Below, one piece after another: positions 48,176 through 56,607 of a stretch of DNA of 64,000 bases. The DNA is from Methylobacterium sp. C25 (GTDB lineage: Bacteria; Pseudomonadota; Alphaproteobacteria; Rhizobiales; Beijerinckiaceae). Both the position numbers and the translations under genes were made by a program. Numbering within the stretch: the stretch's first letter is position 1; the number at the start of each line of letters is the position of its first letter. The notes under the pieces are model-generated. The model ran no database searches. It had not been told where the DNA came from and saw only the letters and a program-made list of their open reading frames with translations. The stretch covers positions 1,150,191 through 1,214,190 of the forward strand of contig NZ_JAAUVI010000001.1 in NCBI RefSeq assembly GCF_021352225.1. The letters are read 5' to 3'.

Positions 48176-51100
48176 ATGCAACCGACATCCCGGATGGACC
48201 GCTCCACGGCCGCGCGTCTCGCGGCCCTGGAACGATACGACATCCTCGACACACCGGCGGAGCCCGGTTTCGACGACATCGTCGGATTGGCGGCTGAAAT
48301 CTGCAAGACGCCGGTGGCCTTGGTCAGCCTCGTCGCGGACGACCGACAATGGTTCAAGGCCCGGATCGGCTTCGACGCCTGTGAGACGCCCATCGGGCAA
48401 TCGGTCTGCGCCCATGCCCTGGCCCAGCCGGGGCTGCTCGTCATCCCCGACCTGACCCAGGACCCTCGCACCCGCGACAACACGCTGGTGACGGGCGAGC
48501 CGCATATCCGGTTCTATGCCGGCGCCCGGCTCGAGACGCCCGAGGGAGAGGCGATCGGCACGCTCTGCGTCATCGACGGGCAGGCCCGGCCGGCCGGGCT
48601 CACCACGCGGCAGGCACTCGCTTTGGAACGCCTCGCCCGTCAGGTGATGACGCAGATGGAGCTGGGCCGGGTAGCCGCTGAACGCGATGCCGCTGCGCGG
48701 CGCGCGCGAGAGGCGGCCATCCGCCATCGGCAGATCCTCGACAGTGCCCTCGACTATGCCATCGTCACGATGGATCTCGATGGAAGGGTGACGAGCTGGA
48801 ACGCGGGCGCGGAGCGCATGCTCGGCTGGTCGGAGGCCGAGACGGCCGGCCGAACGACCGAGATGTTCTTCACGCCCGAGGAAGTGGCGGCCGGCAAGCC
48901 CGAACGCGAGATGCGGGTGGCGCGCGAGCAGGGACGCGACAGCGCCGAGCAGTGGTACGGTTGCAAGGACGGATCGCGCGTCTTCGCCCTCGGCGAGATC
49001 ATGCCACTCACGGCAGCCGACGGCAGTCATGTCGGCTACCTGAAGATCCTGCGCGATCGTACGGAGCAGCGCAGCCTCGACGAACGGTCTCGGCTTGCCG
49101 AAGACGCGCTGGCGGAGTCAGAGGAGCGCATGCGGCTCGCCGTCGACGCCACCGGCATCGGCATCTTCGACTACGCGCCGGAGAAGGACGATCTGCGCTG
49201 GGATGCGCGCGTTCGCGAGATCTTCGGAATCGGCCCCGACGATCCCGTGACCTACGAGGGCAGCTACCTCGCCGGACTTCATCCCGACGATCGCGATGCC
49301 GCCGATGCGGCGGTCCGGGCGGCTACAGATCCGGCAGGCTCGGGCCTTTTCGACATCGAATACCGCGTCCGTGGCATCCGCACCGGCATCGAACGCTGGA
49401 TCGCTGCGCGCGGCAAGTCTACCTTCGAGGACGGCCGACAGATCCGCTTCGTCGGCACGGTGCGCGACGTGACGATCCGCAAAGCCGCCGAGTTCGCCGT
49501 GCGCGCCACCGAGGAGCGCTACCGCCTGGTGACGCGGGCGACGAACGACGCGATCTGGGACTGGGACCTCGTAGCGGACCACGTCCTCTGGAACGAGGCC
49601 CTTGGCACCACCTATGGATACGACCTCGCCACGGTGGGGACCACCGGCGAGTGGTGGCTCGATCACGTCCACCCGGAAGATCGTGCCCGGGTCGAGGAGG
49701 ATATCCGCTCCGCCATCGCCGGGACAGGCAGCGAGTGGAGCCACGAATATCGCTTCCGCCGCGCGGACGGCAGCTACGCCGACGTGCTCGATCGCGGCTA
49801 CATGGTGCGTGGCAAGCGCGGCGAGCCGCTGCGCATGATCGGCGCGATGCTCGATTTGTCCGAGCGCAAGCGCGACGAGCGGCGCCTGCGCGAGATGAAC
49901 GCCATGCTGGAGGAGCGGGTCGAGGAGCGTACCCGCGAGCGCGACCGCACTTGGAGCGTCTCGCAGGACCTGATGGTCGTCATCGACACCAAGGGTATCT
50001 TCCGGGCGATCAGCCCGGCCGCGGTGGGGATCCTGGGCTGGCAGCCAGAGGACATGCTCGGCTGCTCGGTCTTCGACTTCATACATCCCGAGGACCAGGC
50101 CCGGACGCTCGACGCATTGCGCTTCGCTTCCGAGCACGCCCTGCCGCCCTTCGAGAACCGATATCGGCACAAGGACGATACCTATCGCTGGATGTCGTGG
50201 ATCGCCGCGCCGGAAGGCGACCTGATCTACGCCACCGGCCGTCACGTCACCGCGGAGAAGGAGCAGGCCGAGGCGCTGGCCAAGACCGAGGAGGCCCTGC
50301 GCCAGTCTCAGAAGATGGAAGCGGTCGGCCAGCTCACCGGCGGCATCGCGCACGATTTCAACAACCTGCTCACCGGCATCTCGGGAAGCCTGGAGCTGCT
50401 GCAGAGCCGCGTGAGCCAGGGGCGGCTCGCCGATGTCGACCGCTACGTCAATGCTGCGATGGGCGCCTCGAAGCGCGCCGCCGCTCTGACGCATCGCCTG
50501 CTCGCCTTCTCGCGCCGCCAGACGCTCGATCCGAAGCCCACAGACGTGAATCGCCTCGTCGCGGGAATGGAGGAGATGATCCGCCGCACGATCGGCCCGG
50601 AGATCGCCCTGGAGACCGTCGCCGCCGCGGGCCTCTGGTCGGTGATGGTTGATCCCTCGCAGCTCGAGAATGCGTTGCTCAACCTCTGCATCAACGCCCG
50701 TGACGCCATGCCGGATGGCGGCCGCATCACCATCGAGACCGCCAACAAGTGGATGGACGAGCGCGCGGCCAGGGATCGGGACCTTGAGCCCGGCCAGTAC
50801 CTCTCGCTCTGCGTCACCGATACCGGCACGGGCATGGAGCCGGACGTCATCGCCAAGGCCTTCGAGCCGTTCTTCACCACGAAGCCGATCGGTCAGGGCA
50901 CGGGACTCGGGCTCTCGATGATCTACGGCTTCGTGCGCCAGTCGGGCGGCCAGGTGCGGATCTATTCGGAGGTTGGCGAAGGCACCACGATGTGCCTCTA
51001 CCTGCCCCGCCACTACGGCGCGGCCGAGGAGGGCGAGGTGGCCCCCGATCTCGCGAACGCTCCGCGCGCCGAGCAGGGCCAGACCGTGCTCATCGTCGAC

Positions 51101-51445
51101 GACGAGCCGACGGTGCGCATGCTGGTGGCGGAGGTGCTGGAAGACCTCGGCTACACCGCAATCGAGGCGGCGGACGGCTCGGCCGGCCTGAAGATGCTGC
51201 GTTCCGATGCGCGCATCGACCTGCTGGTGACCGATGTCGGATTGCCCGGAGGAATGAACGGCCGTCAGATGGCCGACGCCGCCCGCGTGACGCGGCCGGA
51301 TCTCAAGGTCCTGTTCATCACCGGCTATGCCGAGAACGCAGTTGTCGGGAACGGGCATCTCGAACCGGGCATGCAGGTCCTGACCAAGCCCTTCGTGATG
51401 GAAGCTCTGGCAAGCCGGATCAGGGATCTGATCGCCAAGCCGTGA
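48176..51445 (+). CDS. Soluble hybrid sensor histidine kinase (GAF-4xPAS-HK-REC)
   Basis: A 1089-residue cytoplasmic sensor without membrane segments. Order: GAF (about 20-150, DRQWFKARIGFDACETPIGQ); PAS domains near 175, 300, 430 and 580 (for example AIVTMDLDGRVTSWNAGAER); HisKA with phospho-His in TGGIAHDFNNLLTGISGSL; HATPase with NARDAMPDGG and GTGLGLSMIYGFVRQSGG; receiver with Asp in LLVTDVGLPGG and Lys in VLTKPF. Such kinases often answer to light, redox or small ligands. The start could be a few codons later (48194). It ends directly before the GGDEF-EAL gene. Confidence 0.9.
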   Translation: MQPTSRMDRSTAARLAALERYDILDTPAEPGFDDIVGLAAEICKTPVALVSLVADDRQWFKARIGFDACETPIGQSVCAHALAQPGLLVIPDLTQDPRTRDNTLVTGEPHIRFYAGARLETPEGEAIGTLCVIDGQARPAGLTTRQALALERLARQVMTQMELGRVAAERDAAARRAREAAIRHRQILDSALDYAIVTMDLDGRVTSWNAGAERMLGWSEAETAGRTTEMFFTPEEVAAGKPEREMRVAREQGRDSAEQWYGCKDGSRVFALGEIMPLTAADGSHVGYLKILRDRTEQRSLDERSRLAEDALAESEERMRLAVDATGIGIFDYAPEKDDLRWDARVREIFGIGPDDPVTYEGSYLAGLHPDDRDAADAAVRAATDPAGSGLFDIEYRVRGIRTGIERWIAARGKSTFEDGRQIRFVGTVRDVTIRKAAEFAVRATEERYRLVTRATNDAIWDWDLVADHVLWNEALGTTYGYDLATVGTTGEWWLDHVHPEDRARVEEDIRSAIAGTGSEWSHEYRFRRADGSYADVLDRGYMVRGKRGEPLRMIGAMLDLSERKRDERRLREMNAMLEERVEERTRERDRTWSVSQDLMVVIDTKGIFRAISPAAVGILGWQPEDMLGCSVFDFIHPEDQARTLDALRFASEHALPPFENRYRHKDDTYRWMSWIAAPEGDLIYATGRHVTAEKEQAEALAKTEEALRQSQKMEAVGQLTGGIAHDFNNLLTGISGSLELLQSRVSQGRLADVDRYVNAAMGASKRAAALTHRLLAFSRRQTLDPKPTDVNRLVAGMEEMIRRTIGPEIALETVAAAGLWSVMVDPSQLENALLNLCINARDAMPDGGRITIETANKWMDERAARDRDLEPGQYLSLCVTDTGTGMEPDVIAKAFEPFFTTKPIGQGTGLGLSMIYGFVRQSGGQVRIYSEVGEGTTMCLYLPRHYGAAEEGEVAPDLANAPRAEQGQTVLIVDDEPTVRMLVAEVLEDLGYTAIEAADGSAGLKMLRSDARIDLLVTDVGLPGGMNGRQMADAARVTRPDLKVLFITGYAENAVVGNGHLEPGMQVLTKPFVMEALASRIRDLIAKP

Positions 51446-51541
51446 GTGCCGATCTCGGTGGAGGACCCGCTGGTCAGGGCCTCTACTTCACGGTTTCGAA
51501 ACCCGGAGGCTGCTTTTATCCGCAGACGTCCGGATAGGCTC

Positions 51542-53545
51542 ATGGCACCTGGTCTTGCAGGAAACATAGACGCGGAGCTCGGCAAGCGTTGGCAATCCCG
51601 GCGCTCGCCGGCCTTGGCGGAGCTTTACGAGGCGCGCAGCGAGTCGACGCACTGGCAGGATGCGCGCATCTCGTCGCGGCTCGCTGGCATCGTCTACATT
51701 GCGTTCTTCTTCACGGATCTGATCATGATCCGCGACGTGGCGCTCTATAACATCGCCGCGCGCCTCATTATCGGCCTGCTGTTCATCTTCGACATCGAGG
51801 CGCAGATCCGGCGTGGTGTCCGCTCGCGTTGGGTCGATTACCAATGCGCTTTCGGGATCGTCGCCGCCTACGCGACCTGGATGTGGTTCTCGAGCTGCAG
51901 CGTCTATCAGGTCAGTGCCTCATACTACCTGACCTACGGAATCATCTTCATCATCGGTCAGAACGTCTTCTTCAACTTCCGGTTCGGTCTGGCGGTTGTA
52001 TCGTCGAGCGTGATGCTCGGCATCTTCACCCTGTTCTTGTTCTCGAGTTTCTTCAGTTCCACCGAGTACGTGGTCGGAATCGGCACGCTCTACTTCTCGA
52101 CGTATACTCTCACGCTGTTTGTGAACTGGAAGTTGAATGAAGAACGCTACCGCGTCTTCCTGAACTCGCTGCGGGCCGAGATCCGGGAGGATGAGGCGAC
52201 GGAGCGGGGCGCTGCGCTGCTGCGGCTTTCGACGACCGACGCGCTGACGGGTCTCGCCAACCGCCGGGCTATCGACGAGGAGCTGCGTGCCTATTGGGGT
52301 AATTGGCAGTCGGCGGAGAAGAGCTTCGCGGTCATCCTGATCGATGTCGACTACTTCAAGCGCTACAACGATCAGTACGGCCACCAGCGTGGGGACCGCT
52401 GCCTGATCGCTGTGGCCGACGCCATGAAGGCTGCAGCCACTCAGAGTAAGTATGCGCTCGGCCGCTTCGGCGGCGAGGAGTTCATCCTTCTGGTGCGCTG
52501 CCAGACGCGGGAGCACATGGCGCTCGTCGCCGAGGGCGTGCGCCGGGCCGTCGAGGACCTCGCGATTCCGCACGAGCAGCGGCCCGACCCCTGCTTCGTC
52601 GTCACCGTTAGCATCGGGGCCGCCTTCAGCCGGGACATCACCAGCACGAAGGTCGAGCGGCTGGTCACCGAGGCCGACCGTGCGCTCTATGCGGCGAAGA
52701 AGACCGGCCGAAACTGCGTCAAGCTCTTCGACCGGGACGACCCGCTGGAGGTGAACCTCGACGACAGCGTCACGGATCTCCTCCGTGGCGCTATCGCAGG
52801 GGGCCATGTCGCGATGGTCTACCAGCCCATCCGCGACGCGGTCTCCGGCGAGATCGCGGGCGCCGAGGCGCTGATGCGCCTGACCGGACCGAATGGCGAA
52901 TCCATCTCGCCGGCTGTGTTCATCCCGATCGCTGAACGCACCGGGATGATCGTCGAGCTTGGACGGTGGGCGATCCGCACCGCGTGCCGGGAGCTGATCG
53001 CCGAAGACCGCGTCGCGATGGTCAGCGTCAACGTCTCGGCCGTCCAGCTGAGCACCGCGAGTTTTGCGCTGTCCGTGGCCACGATCCTCAAAGAAACCGG
53101 CGTTGCGCCGCACCGCCTGATCGTGGAGGTGACGGAAGGCCTGCAGATCGAGGGCAATCCCGACATCCTCCAAAGCCTGCGGGAGCTTCGTACGCTCGGC
53201 GTGAAGATTTGGCTGGACGATTTCGGCACCGGCTTCGCCGGTCTGTCCTGCGTGCGGGAGGTCGCCTTCGACGCCGTCAAGATCGACCGCTCCTTCCTCC
53301 AGGCCACCGAGACGAAGCGGGGCGCGGAGATGTTCCGCAACATCGTCGGCCTCGTCCGCAATGTCGGCTGCCAGACTGTGGTCGAAGGCATCGAGACCCA
53401 CGCTCAGCAGCAGCTCTCCGCGGAGCTGCAGGTGGACCTGCTTCAGGGCTACCACCTCGGCAAGCCGATGACGGCTGAAGCCCTGCGCTTGCTGGTCGGC
53501 TCGGAGATGGTGGTCTCGCGCGAGAGCGTGCCCGCGTCGGCCTGA
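51542..53545 (+). CDS. Membrane GGDEF-EAL protein (c-di-GMP cyclase/phosphodiesterase)
   Basis: A 667-residue protein with five or six N-terminal transmembrane segments (residues about 45-185, e.g. IVYIAFFFTDLIMIRDVALY), then GGDEF (LGRFGGEEFILLVR) and EAL domains. The GGEEF motif is intact; the usual RxxD inhibitory site before it is absent. The EAL domain keeps AGAEALMRL, VSVNVSAVQL, IVEVTEG, LDDFGTGFAGL, VKIDRSF, TVVEGIE and LLQGYHLGKP, so both activities may work. I chose ATG 51542; an in-frame GTG directly after the kinase stop adds 32 atypical residues. Confidence 0.9.
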   Translation: MAPGLAGNIDAELGKRWQSRRSPALAELYEARSESTHWQDARISSRLAGIVYIAFFFTDLIMIRDVALYNIAARLIIGLLFIFDIEAQIRRGVRSRWVDYQCAFGIVAAYATWMWFSSCSVYQVSASYYLTYGIIFIIGQNVFFNFRFGLAVVSSSVMLGIFTLFLFSSFFSSTEYVVGIGTLYFSTYTLTLFVNWKLNEERYRVFLNSLRAEIREDEATERGAALLRLSTTDALTGLANRRAIDEELRAYWGNWQSAEKSFAVILIDVDYFKRYNDQYGHQRGDRCLIAVADAMKAAATQSKYALGRFGGEEFILLVRCQTREHMALVAEGVRRAVEDLAIPHEQRPDPCFVVTVSIGAAFSRDITSTKVERLVTEADRALYAAKKTGRNCVKLFDRDDPLEVNLDDSVTDLLRGAIAGGHVAMVYQPIRDAVSGEIAGAEALMRLTGPNGESISPAVFIPIAERTGMIVELGRWAIRTACRELIAEDRVAMVSVNVSAVQLSTASFALSVATILKETGVAPHRLIVEVTEGLQIEGNPDILQSLRELRTLGVKIWLDDFGTGFAGLSCVREVAFDAVKIDRSFLQATETKRGAEMFRNIVGLVRNVGCQTVVEGIETHAQQQLSAELQVDLLQGYHLGKPMTAEALRLLVGSEMVVSRESVPASA

Positions 53546-53857
53546 CGCTCTCCAGACGGCTCCCCCATCGACGTCCTTCCTTGTCCTGCGCTTTCCGCGG
53601 CGCGGCGGGCGTCGCACGGTCGTCTGGATACAAAATCCGAAGGCATCGACAATAGAGCGCCGTTAACCTTAAGATGAGGATTTCAAGACGGCGTTTAGCC
53701 TGCTTTCTGGCAAACAGATTTTCCTTGGCTGTGGGTAAGTCGTGCCAAAAGGTTGATAACCCCAGGGCCGGATGCCTGGCATCGGATGTTTTTTGTTTAG
53801 GAGTTGTTAATCTCTCCCTCACTGGAGCGATGTGGCGCGGTCACGTGGTTACCCAGG
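53546..53857. other. Intergenic region before the methyltransferase gene
   Basis: About 310 bp with no credible gene. A weak stem (CCGgATG with CATCGG, about 53768-53785) is followed by six T (53789-53794), which could terminate the GGDEF-EAL transcript. The region is richer in A/T than its surroundings and probably holds the promoter of the methyltransferase. Confidence 0.45.
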
Positions 53858-54778
53858 ATGACCCCGAGTTCTTTCATGGAACATCTTCAGTCGGTTTTGT
53901 CCGAGGCTCAGTCCCGGCTGATCGCCAATCCAAGCCCGGACATCATCGATTGGTTGGCGAAAGAGCTGGGGGCGACCTACGATGAGGCGTCGTCGACCGG
54001 ACAGCTTTCCGAGTTTCGGGCGTCTTGCCGCTCCCACCCGCTGTCCGAAGTCTTCCTGCTCGATCCTTATTCCCGGCGCGCGCACGACAAACCGCGCGGC
54101 TATGCCGGCGACGCGGTCATGCTCGACTACATTTATCGGCCGACGCATGGTCAGCTCGACGGTATGGCCTCGGTGGTCCACCGCGCGACGACTTCGCTGC
54201 CGAATGCGAAGAGCATTCTTTGGCGCCGCGATTACTTGGCGGGCCTGATCCACGACTACATGGGTTCCCGCGAATGCGCCGAGGTGCTCTCGGTGGCTTC
54301 GGGCCACATGCGTGAGCTCGACGCCCTTCGCGAGGCGACAACCGACACCAACGTTCGGTTCGCAGTGCTCGACCAGGACGAGACCTCGATTGCCGAAGCG
54401 AAGGGCGAGTACAGCGAGTTTACTATCGAGGGCCGCGTGGCGAGCTTCGCCGCTCTAATCAAGGAGCGGCGGCCGGTCGCGAGCTACGACCTGATCTACT
54501 CGGCCGGCTTGTTCGACTACCTGCCGAAGGCTCCTGCGGTGGCTTTGATCAAGGCGATGTTCGCCCGGCTCAAGTCCGGCGGGATGCTGTCAGTCGGCAA
54601 TTTCACCCGCGACAGCCACGGCCGTGGCTTCATGGCCGGCTTCATGGACTGGTGTCTGATCTACCGCGACGAAGACGAGATGCGCGCGCTTGCCGAAGCG
54701 GCTTGCCCGAAGGCCTCCTACAAGATCTTCCGAGATCAGCCGCGCAACGTGGTCTACCTCGAGATCTACGCCGAATGA
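53858..54778 (+). CDS. SAM methyltransferase, PhcB-like (fatty-acid methyl ester signal type)
   Basis: A 306-residue enzyme. The SAM fold is CAEVLSVASGHMRELDALRE, with VLDQDETSIAEAK after it, and DLIYSAGLFDYLPKAPAVAL. The upstream block PLSEVFLLDPYSRRAHDKPR then GYAGDAVMLDYIY strongly resembles the family annotated as extracellular-factor 3-hydroxypalmitate methyl ester synthesis proteins (PhcB of Ralstonia). That would make a methyl-ester signal; this is inference from motif memory. ATG 53858 is chosen; 53876 is an alternative. Neighbours are c-di-GMP and histidine kinase genes. Confidence 0.78.
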   Translation: MTPSSFMEHLQSVLSEAQSRLIANPSPDIIDWLAKELGATYDEASSTGQLSEFRASCRSHPLSEVFLLDPYSRRAHDKPRGYAGDAVMLDYIYRPTHGQLDGMASVVHRATTSLPNAKSILWRRDYLAGLIHDYMGSRECAEVLSVASGHMRELDALREATTDTNVRFAVLDQDETSIAEAKGEYSEFTIEGRVASFAALIKERRPVASYDLIYSAGLFDYLPKAPAVALIKAMFARLKSGGMLSVGNFTRDSHGRGFMAGFMDWCLIYRDEDEMRALAEAACPKASYKIFRDQPRNVVYLEIYAE

Positions 54779-54907
54779 GGCAATCTGGCTGAGGCTGCTC
54801 ACGCCGCCAGGCAGGCGCGAGCGGCCTAGCTCAAGATCGATTGTGCCCTAGCTTGTTCAACGACCCATACAGGGTCGCCAAAAACAATCGACCCGAGGGA
54901 ACGTTCA

Positions 54908-55381
54908 ATGCTGAAGATCGCTGTATCGGCCGTGGCTCTGGCCGCGATCGCCGTTGCTCCAGCCATGGCCCTGGAGGTTACCAAGACTGCCAGTATCGCA
55001 GCTCCTCCCGCCGCCGTGTGGAAGACCATCGGCGGCTTCTGCGGCATCGGCGACTGGCATCCCGTCGTCGAGAAATGCATGCTCTCGAAGCAGGGCGCCA
55101 AGCAGCAGCGCATGCTGAGCCTCAAGGGAGGCGGCACGATCCAGGAGGAGGAGCAGGCCCGCGACGACGCCGGCATGAGCTATACTTACACGATCCTCGA
55201 GAGCCCACTGCCCGTTTCCGACTACAAGTCCACGATCTCCGTGGCGAAGGATGGCAGCGGCTCGAAGGTGACTTGGACGGGCAGCTTCAAGGCCAAGGGC
55301 GCGCCCGACGCCAAGGCCCAGGAGGTGATCGGCGGCGTCTACGATGCCGGTCTGAAGGGGCTCTCTGACAAGGCGAAGTAA
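54908..55381 (+). CDS. Periplasmic SRPBCC (START-like) protein, MxaD-like
   Basis: A 157-residue secreted protein with a signal peptide (MLKIAVSAVALAAIAVAPAM). The START-like fold shows ASIAAPPAAVWKTIGGFCGI, GDWHPVVEKCML and FKAKGAPDAKAQEVIGGVY. Two Cys may pair. It resembles MxaD, a periplasmic protein tied to methanol dehydrogenase electron transfer, but it is not in a mxa cluster here. A small hairpin (GACCC with GGGTC) precedes the start. Confidence 0.82.
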   Translation: MLKIAVSAVALAAIAVAPAMALEVTKTASIAAPPAAVWKTIGGFCGIGDWHPVVEKCMLSKQGAKQQRMLSLKGGGTIQEEEQARDDAGMSYTYTILESPLPVSDYKSTISVAKDGSGSKVTWTGSFKAKGAPDAKAQEVIGGVYDAGLKGLSDKAK

Positions 55382-55476
55382 GCCAAGCTCAAGATGGGGG
55401 CAGCTGGCTCAGGCTTGATCGCCCCCTGCATTCGGTCCATCCCGCTCGCGTCACTGCTCCGCTCGCGCGAGACCCG

Positions 55477-56154
55477 ATGTCCGATCTGCCTCCCATCGCC
55501 GTGTTCGACCTCGATGGCACTCTCGCCGACACTGCGGGAGATCTCATCGGCACGCTGAACGTTATCCTCGAGCGGGAGGGGCTCGCGGCCCTGCCGCTGG
55601 ACCAGGCACGCGATCTCCTGGGAGCTGGCGCCAGGGCACTGATCACGCGGGGCTTCTCGGCGGCCGGTCAGACATTGGAGCCGGAGCGGCTCGAGCGTCT
55701 GTTCGAAGCCTTCTTGGACTATTACGGCGCCCACCTCACCGACCACTCGCAGCTCTATCCGGGCGTGGTCGCGGCGCTCGATGACTTGGAGGCGAAGGGC
55801 TTTCGGCTGGCCGTCTGCACCAACAAGGTCGAGGGGCACGCCGTCGACCTCCTGAAGGCCCTTGGCCTCGCGCCGCGCTTCGCGGCGATCGTCGGCAAGG
55901 ACACCTTCGCTTGGTCGAAGCCCGACCCGCGACACATCACGCTCACCGTCGAGCGGGCCGGGGGCGATCCACACCGGGCGGTGATGGTCGGCGATTCCCG
56001 CGCCGACGTGGATGCAGCCAAGGCGGCCGGCATCCCCGTGGTCGGCGTGAGCTTCGGGTATACGGCGGTGCCGATGCGCGAACTCGCCCCGAACAAACTG
56101 ATCGACCATTTCGACGAACTGCCGTCGGCCGTCTCGGCCCTCGTGCCTGTCTGA
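55477..56154 (+). CDS. gph: Phosphoglycolate phosphatase (HAD superfamily)
   Basis: A 225-residue HAD hydrolase that clears 2-phosphoglycolate from DNA repair or photorespiration-like reactions. Motif I is AVFDLDGTLADTAGDL, motif II LAVCTNKVEGHAVDL, motif III SKPDPRHI and motif IV AVMVGDSRADVDAAKAAGIP. Cap type C1 is likely. Other HAD phosphatases share these motifs, so the substrate is likely, not certain. Flanked by the SRPBCC gene and a small ORF. Confidence 0.88.
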   Translation: MSDLPPIAVFDLDGTLADTAGDLIGTLNVILEREGLAALPLDQARDLLGAGARALITRGFSAAGQTLEPERLERLFEAFLDYYGAHLTDHSQLYPGVVAALDDLEAKGFRLAVCTNKVEGHAVDLLKALGLAPRFAAIVGKDTFAWSKPDPRHITLTVERAGGDPHRAVMVGDSRADVDAAKAAGIPVVGVSFGYTAVPMRELAPNKLIDHFDELPSAVSALVPV

Positions 56155-56244
56155 CCGACCGCATTCGGCCGGTTTCCTTGGCGATCCGGTAACGGTTCGA
56201 ATCGCTGCACTGCAACCATCGTGGCGCTAACCCGTTGAGCCACC

Positions 56245-56403
56245 ATGAAATCGGAACAAATGGTCGAGTCCTGTCGGCGTCGCGCCGACCATTGGCGGCG
56301 TGCCGAACGGCTCTGGAACAAGGCGGGCAACAAGGTCGCCGCAAAGGAATGCGCCAGGGAAGCCGAGCGCTGCGATCGAGAAGCGGAAGCGTTGGCGGCT
56401 TGA
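56245..56403 (+). CDS. Very small Arg/Ala/Glu-rich protein
   Basis: A 52-residue frame (MKSEQMVESCRRRADHWRRA at the start) that reads as one long amphipathic helix with two further Cys (AAKECAREAERCDREAEALA, in part). Good coding bias but no family known and no strong ribosome site. It lies between gph and the tRNA-Val gene on the opposite strand. It could be a real microprotein or a chance frame. Confidence 0.42.
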   Translation: MKSEQMVESCRRRADHWRRAERLWNKAGNKVAAKECAREAERCDREAEALAA

Positions 56404-56412
56404 GCGGCGGAC

Positions 56413-56487
56413 TGGTGGACGGTGCAGGGATCGAACCTGCGACCTCTCCCGTGTGAAGGGAACGCACTACCGCTGTGCTAACCGTCC
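56413..56487 (-). tRNA. tRNA-Val (anticodon CAC)
   Basis: Read on the minus strand, the acceptor stem GGACGGT pairs with ACCGTCC. The D arm is GCAC-AGCGGTA-GTGC, the anticodon loop TTCACAC carries CAC at 34-36, and the T arm is GCAGG-TTCGATC-CCTGC. The discriminator is A and the CCA end is encoded. The 75-base cloverleaf has no mismatched stem except one wobble. It reads the GUG codon. It lies between two plus-strand genes. Confidence 0.95.
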
Positions 56488-56607
56488 ATGCCGGTCGTGG
56501 GGCAGCCGATGCCGGCACCCCGCGGAGCCGCGCTTCTAGGGCGGGAGCGCGATCCCCGTCAAGGCAGGCTCTTCGCAGCCGCTGACAAAGCGGCTAGGCG
56601 TGCGCGC

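Noticed and set aside
49118-51358. 746-residue frame opposite the hybrid kinase
   Set aside because: Shadow of the kinase gene; no recognisable domain.
56190-56244. tRNA-like stretch with a TTCGAA element and a D-arm-like GCTC...GCGC on the minus strand
   Set aside because: Anticodon and T stems do not pair, and the acceptor ends do not match; at best a decayed remnant.
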